Origin: Bacteroidaceae bacterium
GTDB lineage: Bacteria > Bacteroidota > Bacteroidia > Bacteroidales > Bacteroidaceae
Direction of reading: 5' to 3'
Assembly (NCBI GenBank): GCA_017529865.1
Contig: JAFXNA010000003.1
Coordinates: 1-64,000, forward strand
DNA: 64,000 bases
Part shown: positions 35,285 to 44,497 of the stretch, piece after piece
Numbering within the stretch: the first letter of the stretch is position 1
Layout: each line of letters starts with the position of its first letter
The notes under the pieces: model-generated
What the model was told of the DNA's origin: nothing
Seen by the model: only the letters and a program-made list of their open reading frames with translations
Database searches by the model: none
Program-made: the position numbers and the translations under genes

Positions 35285-36094
35285 ATGAGTAATCAATATC
35301 TGAAAGAATATACAGCGGCTAATCTTCGGAAGTGTCAACTGAAAGAACTGAGCATCTTGGAGGAAGTCGACCGCATTTGCAAGAAACACGGCATCGAGTA
35401 CTGGCTCGACGGAGGAACACTCTTGGGTGCTGTCCGCCACAAGGGTTTCATTCCTTGGGACGATGATATCGACATCGCGATGACACTCGACGGACTGCGA
35501 GCGTTCTGCAAAGTAGCACCCGCCGAACTGCCACAGCACTTGTTCCTTCAGACACCCGAAACCGACCCGAAACTGAAAGAACCGATTGTAAAGATACGCG
35601 ACCTCAACTCGCTCTATATCGAGTCGAGCGACACCTTCAACGTAGACTACGAAAAAGGTATCTTCATCGACATCTTCCCCTTCGTACCCAGTCCCAATAT
35701 GCCGAAGAAACTGATGAAGCGCATCGGGAAAGGCATCTGTCATTCCTACAGCATCCTGCACCGCCAGCACTACTACAGCCTCCGTTCGGCTGCCGAGTGG
35801 GTATGGTTCACAGGTAAATACTGGCTGTTCCGTACCATCTTGAAACTCTATGAAGTGTTCGGTGACACGAAGCAATATCTCAGCAACCTGCCTGTCAGCA
35901 ACGGCTATGGCATCCATCACCGCCGCGACTCCATCTTCCCTATCGGCACAATAGAGTTTGAGGGCAAACAGTTTCCTGCGCCCAACAATGCCGATGCTTA
36001 CCTTACCGATTTATTCCGTAACTATATGGAGGTTCCACCTGTCGAGAAACGTCAGGTGCATGCTGTGGTCATCGTTCCAGAGCTATTAACGTGA
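35285..36094 (+). CDS. LicD-family phosphotransferase
   Basis: 269 residues. The nucleotidyltransferase-fold motifs EYWLDGGTLLGAVRHKGFIPW and DDDIDIAM are diagnostic of LicD. These enzymes transfer phosphocholine or another alditol phosphate from a CDP-linked donor to surface glycans. The divergent cytidylyltransferase could supply that donor. No signal peptide; cytoplasmic. Confidence 0.9.
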   Translation: MSNQYLKEYTAANLRKCQLKELSILEEVDRICKKHGIEYWLDGGTLLGAVRHKGFIPWDDDIDIAMTLDGLRAFCKVAPAELPQHLFLQTPETDPKLKEPIVKIRDLNSLYIESSDTFNVDYEKGIFIDIFPFVPSPNMPKKLMKRIGKGICHSYSILHRQHYYSLRSAAEWVWFTGKYWLFRTILKLYEVFGDTKQYLSNLPVSNGYGIHHRRDSIFPIGTIEFEGKQFPAPNNADAYLTDLFRNYMEVPPVEKRQVHAVVIVPELLT

Positions 36095-36141
36095 AGAGAG
36101 GAACGTGAAGAGTGAAGAGATAGTACCATCATCACACGTTC

Positions 36142-37092
36142 TTATACATCGTAGAATGTACAATGATAGGCATGGATGAATGGAAAGAAGAATCCATGTA
36201 TCAGGCCGCTCAGTCCTTTTGTCTCGCTGGGATAGATGGTCGCACGATGACGCATACAAACCCAGCATAATTGCAGCAATGCAAAAGGATTCTTGCTGAG
36301 CATCAGCCGGCACAGCTTGCTGACCAAACCATTCCCCGCTTCCTCACTTTCTTTCTGCATCCGCTGATGAAAGCGCTGCCACGATGCTTTCTTCTGCAAG
36401 TTGCGATAATTGCTCCATCCGTACACATAAGGTTGCCACGTGGGTGCAGATGCCTGTTGCCGATACATGTCTAATTGTATCTTCGTCGATGCAGAGTCAT
36501 CGTGACTGCGATGCCAGTTCAGCGGTTCAGCCACGTATGCCACACCTCCACGGAAATGCGCCAACAGACTCAGTCCGATGTCGTAGGTCATATAGTCCAA
36601 CCAGTTATCTGAATCTTGCGCAAAATCGCGTCGCATCAGCAACGAATGCCCCACAAAAGCAGCAAAGAGCTGTCGTTCGGGCGCACACTTATACGTCACC
36701 ACATGTGCGTGCTCTCGGTCAGCACCACGCAGATGTTGCGAATAGCAAATAGCACACGAGCCTATCGCCTCCACCTGCTTGGCAATCTTCTCAGGGAACC
36801 ACACATCGTCCTGATCCGACAACGCCACGAAATCGCCTGTAGCCCGCATCACCGCCGTACGGAAGTTCTCCTGGAACCCCAGATTCTGCTCGTTCACAAA
36901 CACATGCACAAACGGATACCGCAGCTCGTAACTGCGGGCAATATCAACAGTACGGTCAGACGACCCATCATCCTGAATAATCAGCTCATGGACAGGATAG
37001 GTCTGAGCGACTATCGAATCGAGTTGTTCTTGCAGATACGGCTCACCGTTATAGGTCGCCATTACCACCGATACACGCTTGCTGTCATTCAT
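36142..37092 (-). CDS. Glycosyltransferase family 2
   Basis: 316 residues from ATG 37092, which overlaps the rmuC stop by 8 bp. VSVVMATYNGEPYLQEQLDSI, IIQDDGSSD and LSDQDDVWFPEKI (DxD-type) define a GT-A enzyme of the rhamnosyltransferase-like subgroup. It likely builds O-antigen or other surface glycan from nucleotide sugars at the inner membrane. Confidence 0.88.
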   Translation of the reverse strand: MNDSKRVSVVMATYNGEPYLQEQLDSIVAQTYPVHELIIQDDGSSDRTVDIARSYELRYPFVHVFVNEQNLGFQENFRTAVMRATGDFVALSDQDDVWFPEKIAKQVEAIGSCAICYSQHLRGADREHAHVVTYKCAPERQLFAAFVGHSLLMRRDFAQDSDNWLDYMTYDIGLSLLAHFRGGVAYVAEPLNWHRSHDDSASTKIQLDMYRQQASAPTWQPYVYGWSNYRNLQKKASWQRFHQRMQKESEEAGNGLVSKLCRLMLSKNPFALLQLCWVCMRHRATIYPSETKGLSGLIHGFFFPFIHAYHCTFYDV

Positions 37093-38473
37093 CACTATTA
37101 TCAAATAAGCTGGGCTGAGCATTTGGCTGCTCGTCAGATGTATCGATCGATTTCAACTCTTCGGGAATCCGCTTCGTGGTGGTCAGTCCGTACTTCAGCA
37201 GGTCCTGCAACTGCTTCGACAGGTTGCCACGACCTTCCGTCAGACGTTTCACGCCCTCTTCGTAGGTGTTGCTCACCGTGCGTAACTGATTACCTAACGA
37301 AACATAACCTTCTGCGAAGGTCGAATATTTCTCATAAATCTTGCTTGCAGCTTGCAGGATGTCGCGGTTATTCTTCTCCTGACGTGTGTTCTGCCACGTG
37401 AGGAACATCAGTCGGAGCACCACCATCAGGTTCGTCGGATTGATGATGAGCACCCCTTTCTTATATGCTTTCGCACCCAGTTGCGGGTCTTTGTTCATCG
37501 CAAGGATATAGCTGCCTTCGTTGGGCACGAACATCAGCACAATCGGCATCGCACCCGTCACCGTTTTGTAGTATTGTTTGTCCGACAGCTCACACACATG
37601 CGTCCAAATCGAGTCGTAGTTGGCCTTGATAGCCGCCTTGCGCTCCTCATCGTTGTCGGCTCCCACATAGTCGGTATAGGACGTGAGTGATACCTTCGAG
37701 TCGATGATGATATTCGTCCCGTCGGCAGCATAGACCACCACATCGGGACGCTCCGTATTACCCTCTTCGGCCTTCACGCTCACCTGCTTCTTGTACTCTA
37801 CCCCTTCGCGCAGTCCGCTGTCAGCCAGGATATTCTCCAACACCTGCTCACCCCAATCGCCCTGTACCTTACCGCGGTTTTTCAGCGCATCGGCCAGACT
37901 CTGGGTCGTCTTGTCGCGCTCCTTATCGTGTTCAAACACCGCCTTGATCGATGCCTCCAATGCTGTCGTATTTTTCGTTTGCTCCGCCTTGCTGTCATTG
38001 ACCAACGTACGCAGCGACTCCAACTCCTTCTGCAACGGACCTACCACCAATGCCATCTGCTCGACATTCTGTTTTTTGAAAGCCTCCGAACGCACCTCCA
38101 ATTCCTTCTCAAACTGGCTCCGCATCTGCTCGCGAGCCAGTTTCAGTTCGGTAGCGAACCGCTCCTGCCGCACTTCCTCCTCCTTCTTCGCTTGCTGCTG
38201 CGTCAGTTCCAACAACTGCTGAGTATTCTCCAACTTCACCACCAATCCCGTCTTCTCCTGCTGCAGCGCCATCTTCTCGTCCACCACCTGCGCCTGTGCA
38301 GTCGTCAGTTCTGCTATGCGGAAGTCCTTCTCGTCCTTCAATGCGGCAAGACGTCCCTCCGCCTCCGTCTTCAACTCCACATACCGCCGCTCACCGTCCC
38401 GTCGGGTATAAACCACCATCCAGACAGCCAACACAACCACGATGACCAAAGCAATGATTAATCCTATTTCCAT
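37085..38473 (-). CDS. rmuC: DNA recombination protein RmuC
   Basis: 462 residues. An N-terminal membrane segment (IGLIIALVIVVVLAVWMVVY), a long coiled coil (about 25-190) and the conserved domain NRGKVQGDWGEQVLENIL...DVVVYAADGTNIIIDSKVSL. RmuC limits recombination between inverted repeats, interesting in a genome this rich in them. First gene of a unit with the GT2. Confidence 0.92.
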   Translation of the reverse strand: MEIGLIIALVIVVVLAVWMVVYTRRDGERRYVELKTEAEGRLAALKDEKDFRIAELTTAQAQVVDEKMALQQEKTGLVVKLENTQQLLELTQQQAKKEEEVRQERFATELKLAREQMRSQFEKELEVRSEAFKKQNVEQMALVVGPLQKELESLRTLVNDSKAEQTKNTTALEASIKAVFEHDKERDKTTQSLADALKNRGKVQGDWGEQVLENILADSGLREGVEYKKQVSVKAEEGNTERPDVVVYAADGTNIIIDSKVSLTSYTDYVGADNDEERKAAIKANYDSIWTHVCELSDKQYYKTVTGAMPIVLMFVPNEGSYILAMNKDPQLGAKAYKKGVLIINPTNLMVVLRLMFLTWQNTRQEKNNRDILQAASKIYEKYSTFAEGYVSLGNQLRTVSNTYEEGVKRLTEGRGNLSKQLQDLLKYGLTTTKRIPEELKSIDTSDEQPNAQPSLFDNSDE

Positions 38474-38512
38474 ATTCGATATTCACTTTTAAATTCTTCA
38501 TTTCCGCTTTTC

Positions 38513-38546
38513 ACTTCCCTCCCCTTGATGGGGAGTTGGAGGGGGC
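38513..38546. repeat. Family A repeat abutting the S41 stop codon
   Basis: CCCTCCCCTTGATGGGGAG then TTGGAGGGGGC, running into the TAG of the peptidase gene. Confidence 0.65.
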
Positions 38547-40093
38547 TAACGTCCTGTACGGATATATTCCAGCGCACGCTCAAGTTGCGAATCACGACCT
38601 GTGCTCTGCAATAGATTCCGATCCAACTGCACTTCGATATCAGGAGTCACTCCTATACCTTCCAGAATACCCTCTTTGCTCACAGTCACATCTACAGGGA
38701 TATAAGCCCAGAAGGGAGTTTCATCCCTCACCCCCACAACGCTGGCATAGTATTCAGAATAGTACGCAGGATCAGAATTAAGCATACACAGGCCACCCCA
38801 AGTTTGGGTACCGATGACACATGCGTTATCCAGTTGCTTAGCTCCCAGACAGGTCATTTCCGCCATACTGACCGAATGACAGTTAGCCAACACCACGATG
38901 GGTTCGGTAACCGTCACATGGTCTTGTGACAAAGTCTTCAGTTCCTGGGGAGTCAGCGGTGAATAGTCATAACGGCCTATACCCGTCTTAAAACGCGCAG
39001 AAGCCACCTGATGGCCACCCGAAGGCAGCAATGCGCCCAACACATACTGATAGTCGTACGTATAACCGCCACCATTGTTACGCACATCGATAATCACACC
39101 CTTCAGCCGGCCTGCATTGTGGTAAGCCTGAATCATCGATATCCACCGTTCCCAGGCTGCCTCGACACGCAAAGTGTAGTATTCACCACAAGGCGAACTG
39201 ACATACATTTTGTAGAGATAAGGTATCAGATGAAAGCCTGTCAACCCTAAATAAAGGATACCATCGTCGATATTGGCGTATTTCACATCAATCCACGAGC
39301 TTTTATCTGAAAGGTCGAACGGTTCAAGCGTAATGTCCAGTTCCCTATATTTGGTCGTCAGCACATTGTTATATAAATCCAAATCCACCATCGTCCGGAG
39401 TGTGAACGTAGAGAGTTCCTCGCGTGCTGCACGGTATTTGTCAAGGAAATAGTCTTGCAAATCCGTACGGTCGGCTATTGCCTCTAACGGAGCTATCAAC
39501 TGGTTCAGCGTATCGATAGCCTCATCGATTTCCTTATAGATAAACCTGCCAGGACGTACCGATGCATCGATATACTCCATTGCCTGATTCTGACCTGCTG
39601 CAGGCGTAAGGTAGTAGTTCATCGGCGGCACATCGTTGATATCGTAATCAGGTCGGCGAGCATTACGCATATTCGACGGAGCCACCGCAACGCGGTTTCC
39701 TGTATGCAGATTCTTCACCTGTACAACCAGATGTCCGTCGTGCAGCGGACTTAGGATCTCCTCATACAACTTCTTGAAATCAGCGTCACTCACGGGGTTC
39801 TTTTCCTTATCGCGCTCGTCCAGCTCTTGCATCCTCGGCATGTATTTCGTGTACACGTCATCCCAGTCCAGACCCAACTTGGCCTCATAGTCCCAAATGC
39901 CATAATTGCAGTTCAAGGCCGTCCAAAGGGCATCAAACTGTGCCACGAAACTGGTATCAGCCGCAGCAAAAGCGAAGTCGTCATTCTGTCCGTACGACAT
40001 CACATCATCACTCACATCGCGGCACGAACAGACGGTCATCACCGTCGTTACGGCCACCGCTGCCACCCATATTTTGCTATTGATTGTTTTCAT
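38546..40093 (-). CDS. S41-family peptidase lipoprotein
   Basis: 515 residues. The signal peptide ends at a lipobox (VCSCRD). The tail-specific-protease core has IIDVRNNGGGYTYDY, the catalytic serine in ANCHSVSMAEM and GTQTWGG. A carboxy-terminal processing-type protease on the periplasmic side; substrate unknown. Twelve bp downstream of the beta-barrel gene, so probably co-transcribed from 40891-40898. Confidence 0.87.
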   Translation of the reverse strand: MKTINSKIWVAAVAVTTVMTVCSCRDVSDDVMSYGQNDDFAFAAADTSFVAQFDALWTALNCNYGIWDYEAKLGLDWDDVYTKYMPRMQELDERDKEKNPVSDADFKKLYEEILSPLHDGHLVVQVKNLHTGNRVAVAPSNMRNARRPDYDINDVPPMNYYLTPAAGQNQAMEYIDASVRPGRFIYKEIDEAIDTLNQLIAPLEAIADRTDLQDYFLDKYRAAREELSTFTLRTMVDLDLYNNVLTTKYRELDITLEPFDLSDKSSWIDVKYANIDDGILYLGLTGFHLIPYLYKMYVSSPCGEYYTLRVEAAWERWISMIQAYHNAGRLKGVIIDVRNNGGGYTYDYQYVLGALLPSGGHQVASARFKTGIGRYDYSPLTPQELKTLSQDHVTVTEPIVVLANCHSVSMAEMTCLGAKQLDNACVIGTQTWGGLCMLNSDPAYYSEYYASVVGVRDETPFWAYIPVDVTVSKEGILEGIGVTPDIEVQLDRNLLQSTGRDSQLERALEYIRTGR

Positions 40094-40105
40094 ATACCCT
40101 CCTTT

Positions 40106-40774
40106 CTAAAACAAATAAAACACCGCCAACAATCCCCCAATCGCTGTGTTGTATCGAGGGTCATACAGCCGCATATAGTCCTTCTGCGTACTCGTGGTGC
40201 TGTAGTAGCAGCGACCTTCCATCTGAGCTGCCCAATGACGGTGAAAGCGATACTCTATGCCTACGCCGCCTACAAGTCCGAAATCCCATCGTTGGTCGCG
40301 CTCACTATTGAAGCCCACATTTACATCGTAAAACCTCGTATCTTTTCCGCTGAACGTGTTCATGAAACCACCCGACCATTTGCTACTCAACCAATAGCCG
40401 CCATACACACCCAGATTCAGGAAACCACGCCACTTCTGAGCGCCGAAACTGTACGAAGCCATTACCGGCACATGCAGGTAGATGTTCTCCGTATCATAGT
40501 CCGTGTCAGCCAGTGTACCCGTGCGATACTGACGATGGTTTTTCTCGATATAGTTCACCTCAAATCGCACAGCCTTCCAATCGCTGATGTTATACTGCCC
40601 CACAACACCCATCGTCACACCCATCGCACCATCATAGTGCCAGTCCGTCATGTAGTGCTTATCAATCGAATAATGATTCCATACAACACCCCGACTGATA
40701 CCGACCCGCCACTGAGCGCACACGGGGAGCACCGATCCCAACAGCACAACAAAGAAAAGAATCAGTTTCTTCAT
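40106..40774 (-). CDS. Outer-membrane beta-barrel protein
   Basis: 222 residues with a signal peptide ending near PVCAQ. Alternating hydrophobic strands, a glycine-rich LVGGVGIEYRFHRHWAAQMEG segment and a C-terminal aromatic (FYLF) indicate an 8-strand PorT/OmpX-like barrel. Function unknown; upstream partner of the S41 protease. Confidence 0.8.
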   Translation of the reverse strand: MKKLILFFVVLLGSVLPVCAQWRVGISRGVVWNHYSIDKHYMTDWHYDGAMGVTMGVVGQYNISDWKAVRFEVNYIEKNHRQYRTGTLADTDYDTENIYLHVPVMASYSFGAQKWRGFLNLGVYGGYWLSSKWSGGFMNTFSGKDTRFYDVNVGFNSERDQRWDFGLVGGVGIEYRFHRHWAAQMEGRCYYSTTSTQKDYMRLYDPRYNTAIGGLLAVFYLF

Positions 40775-40890
40775 ATTTCAATTATTTGAGGTTTTGAGGT
40801 CTTGAGGTTTTGAGGTTCTTACAACCAACACGCTTACACTTCCTTATAACCCTATAACCTTACAACCTTTAACCTATTATATTTGGATTG

Positions 40891-40898
40891 CAAAGATA
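40891..40898 (-). promoter_or_regulatory. -7 box of the barrel-S41 unit
   Basis: TATCTTTG on the minus strand. Family B repeat sequence (40904-40937) separates it from the divergent promoter at 40982. Confidence 0.6.
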
Positions 40899-40903
40899 CA
40901 AAT

Positions 40904-40937
40904 AATAATTCATAATGCATAATTCATAATGCATAAT
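40904..40937. repeat. Family B repeat between divergent promoters
   Basis: Two TTCATAATGCATAA words in tandem plus a trailing TTAT. Confidence 0.65.
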
Positions 40938-40981
40938 TATCATTTTTTCATTTTTTATTTTTATAATTCTTACATTTTTCT

Positions 40982-40989
40982 TATCTTTG
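40982..40989 (+). promoter_or_regulatory. -7 box of the 41022 gene
   Basis: TATCTTTG 33 bp before ATG 41022. It lies within the longer ORF and excludes the start at 40929. Confidence 0.65.
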
Positions 40990-41021
40990 CAGGCAAAGAA
41001 TACCGAAATCCATTTTATAAC

Positions 41022-41588
41022 ATGAAGACAATGAAGAAAACACTATTGATCCTTATAGCCATGATGGCTACAACAGGCGTACTGGCACAGCAGAAGAGCC
41101 AGCCCGCAGGAATGAGAATGGAAGTAGCTGACGAAGAAACCGACAACGGCGAGTACTCCATCTTTACATACAAAGACGAAGACGGCACCTTCGGCTACTA
41201 CCTGAGCATCGCACGTACGAAAAAAACGTTAGGTGCCGACGAACTCTTCGGCATGGAGGTAAAGAATATCAAGGAAACCACCATCTATCTGGGCGATACT
41301 GCCGACAAGGCATTTGCCGCTATCGACGACATCCTCGACCTCTTCGACAAGGATGTGGACACCACCACCGAGTTCAAGGGTCGCACCACAACCAGCGGCG
41401 ACCACCTGGGCGAGACAACCACCTCCACCTGCGTGGTGACAAAGAAAACATTGGGTGGCAAACGTCTGAAATTCACGTTCACCAATGGTGACCGCGAGGG
41501 TGAAGCCTACCTCACAAAGTCCACACTCAAGGATCTGCGCTCAGAATTCAAGCTTCACCGAAAGATGCATCCCAAGCAGCACACCTGA
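41022..41588 (+). CDS. Secreted protein of unknown function
   Basis: 188 residues with a signal peptide (MKKTLLILIAMMATTGVLAQ). The mature part is about 165 residues, acidic to neutral, with EYSIFTYKDEDGTFGYYLSI and threonine-rich strands. No family recognised. Monocistronic. Confidence 0.75.
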   Translation: MKTMKKTLLILIAMMATTGVLAQQKSQPAGMRMEVADEETDNGEYSIFTYKDEDGTFGYYLSIARTKKTLGADELFGMEVKNIKETTIYLGDTADKAFAAIDDILDLFDKDVDTTTEFKGRTTTSGDHLGETTTSTCVVTKKTLGGKRLKFTFTNGDREGEAYLTKSTLKDLRSEFKLHRKMHPKQHT

Positions 41589-41649
41589 TTACACCCTTTA
41601 ATCCATTCAATTTTTACCGAATTTATTTGGTTGTTTCGGATTAATGTTG

Positions 41650-41657
41650 TATCTTTG
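41650..41657 (+). promoter_or_regulatory. -7 box of the CE1-like esterase
   Basis: TATCTTTG followed by CAGCG, 23 bp before ATG 41680. Confidence 0.7.
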
Positions 41658-41679
41658 CAGCGTGATTATAAAATGTGAA

Positions 41680-43440
41680 ATGATGAAAAGAGTATTATCC
41701 CTATTACTGCTTGTGGCAATCTGTGCAACAGGATGGGCACAGTTGCAAAAACTTACTGTTAACGGTACGGAGCGCACTTATCTGGAGTACGCACCAAAGA
41801 ATTTGGGCGAGAACCGCCCGCTGTTTATCTTCTGTCACGGCTATAACCAGGATGCCGGCTGGATGATGAACAATGAGTTCAAGAACGAGAAGGTGAGTAT
41901 TGAGTCGGTGTGCGACACGGCTAAGTTCGTGATGGTATTCCCCAATGGCATCGACAGGGCGTGGGATGTAGGTGGCGATCGCGATATTAACTTCATCAAG
42001 GCTATCATTGAAAAGATGGTGAAGCAGTATAAGATCGACCGCAACCGTGTGTATCTCGGCGGCTTCTCGATGGGCGGCATGCTGACCTACAATGCTATCA
42101 ACAAGATGTCGGACATCATTGCGGCCTTTGTGTCGTGCAGTGGGCCGTCGGTAGTGACTCCCAAAGCAGGATTACGCCCTATACCCCTGCTACATATTCA
42201 AGGAACAGCCGACAATTTCAGCGGTGTACAACCAGCTCTCAACCCGTGGATTAAGCATAATGGAGGCTCCACGACTGCTAAGGTCATCACTAACTATAAC
42301 GGCTTCAGCGGCGCTACGTTGCATATCTGGAGTTCGGGTAAAGTCAGCGGTGAGGTACGACTGATTGAACTCAAGGACAAAGGTCACTGGATTTGCAAGG
42401 AGACGCAGGTGTACACAGGTAAGGAGATGTGGAACTTCTGCAAACGCTTTTCGCTCAACTTCACAGCCCCGAATGTATCATTCACAGCCCCCTACCCTGG
42501 CACTTCCCACCTTTTTTTTTCGCCAGCCGATAATCTGACGCTTCCTAACATACAACTGACTGCGACAGCATCCGACCCGAACGGAACGGTGGCGCAAGTG
42601 GACTTTTATGACGGCACCGAGTTGATTGGCACATTGACTCAAGCACCTTATACCTTTACTGTACAAACCCCTGCGGCTGGCGAGCATATCTTCAAGGCTG
42701 TTGCGACCGACAACGATGGAGAGACTGCAGAAGCAACGGTAACGGTTAACTACAAAGTGGGACGTAGCCACATGTTTCACAATGACTTCAAAGAAGACGG
42801 TAGCCTACCGATTGGATGGACCACCTATGACGGTAGTGAACGGAGGAACGGCTTTGGAAATGGGTATTCATCGGGCTGTCGGGTATTGCAATTCACCTCG
42901 ACTTCCCGCGATTTCGAATATGGGCTTTATTTCCGCAATCAAAACGGCAAGCAGCGAGCAGGATATGCCAAATACGGATTGGATGCCGCACACTCTGCAC
43001 TGACTCTCACTCCCGGTACTTATATGTTGCGATACAAGATATGTAACTGGAACAATGAGGAGGCAGCTCCAATTGACATCTGTGTAGAGAAGAAAAGTGA
43101 CGGCAAGGCTATTGCCCAAACCACCTACACACCAAATGTCAACATCGGAAACGACGTATCGAAGAGTTTCAAGGGGACACGCATCCTTACCTTTGAATTC
43201 ACTGTAGAAGAGGAAGACGACTATCTCCTATCGTTCTATGCTGCAGACAAAGAATGGGGCGACGGTGTGATTGGCTACATGATGCTCGCAGCAAAAGAAT
43301 TCACAAGCGGAATAGAGACAATTCATAATTCACAATGCATAATGCATAATAATGCGATGTATAACCTGCAAGGTCAACGTATCAACTCGCTGCGGAAAGG
43401 ATTGAATATCGTTGATGGACGAAAGATATGGGTGAAATAA
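41680..43440 (+). CDS. CE1/PHB-depolymerase-like esterase with Ig-like domain and sorting tail
   Basis: 586 residues from the ATG downstream of the promoter. Signal peptide to about GWAQ; alpha/beta hydrolase with IFCHGYNQDAGW, the nucleophile S130 in GGFSMGGML and a histidine in KDKGHW; an Ig-like domain (about 275-360, ATASDPNGTVAQVDFYDG); a second beta domain; and a C-terminal tail (MYNLQGQRINSLRKGLNIV). The tail is joined by IHNSQCIMHNN, which is encoded by a family B repeat (43318-43350). Likely acts on acetylated or feruloylated plant polysaccharide outside the cell. Confidence 0.86.
   Translation: MMKRVLSLLLLVAICATGWAQLQKLTVNGTERTYLEYAPKNLGENRPLFIFCHGYNQDAGWMMNNEFKNEKVSIESVCDTAKFVMVFPNGIDRAWDVGGDRDINFIKAIIEKMVKQYKIDRNRVYLGGFSMGGMLTYNAINKMSDIIAAFVSCSGPSVVTPKAGLRPIPLLHIQGTADNFSGVQPALNPWIKHNGGSTTAKVITNYNGFSGATLHIWSSGKVSGEVRLIELKDKGHWICKETQVYTGKEMWNFCKRFSLNFTAPNVSFTAPYPGTSHLFFSPADNLTLPNIQLTATASDPNGTVAQVDFYDGTELIGTLTQAPYTFTVQTPAAGEHIFKAVATDNDGETAEATVTVNYKVGRSHMFHNDFKEDGSLPIGWTTYDGSERRNGFGNGYSSGCRVLQFTSTSRDFEYGLYFRNQNGKQRAGYAKYGLDAAHSALTLTPGTYMLRYKICNWNNEEAAPIDICVEKKSDGKAIAQTTYTPNVNIGNDVSKSFKGTRILTFEFTVEEEDDYLLSFYAADKEWGDGVIGYMMLAAKEFTSGIETIHNSQCIMHNNAMYNLQGQRINSLRKGLNIVDGRKIWVK
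43318..43350. repeat. Family B repeat inside the esterase coding sequence
   Basis: ATTCATAATTCACAATGC then ATAATGCATAATAATG; same words as the intergenic copies, in frame, between the last domain and the C-terminal tail. Confidence 0.75.
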
Positions 43441-43516
43441 TGGAGCATTTCTTAAAGAATTTGCTGCTTTATGCCAAAAATATGCATTATTAATGATGCA
43501 TTTCAGATTATTGTTG

Positions 43517-43524
43517 TATCTTTG
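43517..43524 (+). promoter_or_regulatory. -7 box of the nucleotidyltransferase gene
   Basis: TATCTTTG followed by CAACCG, 19 bp before ATG 43543. Confidence 0.65.
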
Positions 43525-43542
43525 CAACCGAATTAGGAAATA

Positions 43543-44472
43543 ATGAATAAACAAATTAAAACAATGAAACCAACATTATTCTTACTTGCTGCTGGTATGG
43601 GAAGCCGCTATGGAGGCTTGAAGCAGCTTGATGGTCTGGGACCTAACGGTGAGACCATCATGGACTATAGTATATATGATGCCATCCGCGCAGGATTCGG
43701 CAAGATTGTATGGGTGATCCGCAAAGATTTCGAGGAACAGTTCCGCACCCAGATTCTCGCCAAGTATGAGGGTAAGGTAGCTTGTGAGCTGTGTTTCCAA
43801 GCTCTCGACGCACTGCCAGAGGGATTCAAGTGTCCGGAAGGACGTGTGAAGCCTTGGGGTACGAACCACGCCGTGCTGATGGGTAAGGATGTCATCAAGG
43901 AGCCATTCTGCGTCATCAACTGCGACGACTTCTATGGTCGCGATGCATTTGCACAGATTGGTAAGTTCCTCAGCGAACTGCCAGAGGGAGCAAAGAACAA
44001 GTATGCGATGGTAGGTTTCCGTGTATGTAACACGCTGAGCGAAAACGGTTCAGTGGCTCGCGGCATCTGCTCGACAAACGAGATGCATCATTTGACCGAC
44101 GTAGTGGAGCGCACAGAGATTCTCCGCGTTGACGGTAAGATTTGCTACAAAGACGGTGAAAACTGGGTGGAAATTCCTGAGAACTCACCTGTATCGATGA
44201 ATATGTGGGGCTTCACACCCGACTACTTTGAGCATAGCGAGGCATTCTTCAAGGTGTTCCTAAGTGACCCAAAGAATATGGAGAACCTCAAAGCCGAGTT
44301 CTTCATCCCATTGATGGTGAACAAGCTTATCAACGAGGGAACTGCTACCGTAGAGGTGCTCGACACCACTTCAAAGTGGTTCGGCGTGACCTACGCAGCC
44401 GACCGTCCTGACACTGTGGCTCGTATCAAGTCGCTTGTCGAGGCTGGCGAATATCCCGAGAAGCTCTGGTAA
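43543..44472 (+). CDS. Sugar-phosphate nucleotidyltransferase
   Basis: 309 residues. FLLAAGMGSRYGGLKQLDGLGPNGE is the NTP-binding signature, with INCDDFYG for the metal site. The start has AGGAAATA just upstream; ATG 43564 is an alternative. It would couple a sugar 1-phosphate to a nucleotide. Substrate not determinable. The endonuclease-like gene follows after 25 bp. Confidence 0.85.
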   Translation: MNKQIKTMKPTLFLLAAGMGSRYGGLKQLDGLGPNGETIMDYSIYDAIRAGFGKIVWVIRKDFEEQFRTQILAKYEGKVACELCFQALDALPEGFKCPEGRVKPWGTNHAVLMGKDVIKEPFCVINCDDFYGRDAFAQIGKFLSELPEGAKNKYAMVGFRVCNTLSENGSVARGICSTNEMHHLTDVVERTEILRVDGKICYKDGENWVEIPENSPVSMNMWGFTPDYFEHSEAFFKVFLSDPKNMENLKAEFFIPLMVNKLINEGTATVEVLDTTSKWFGVTYAADRPDTVARIKSLVEAGEYPEKLW

Positions 44473-44497
44473 TTAAGCCTCCTCTTATCCCCACTCA

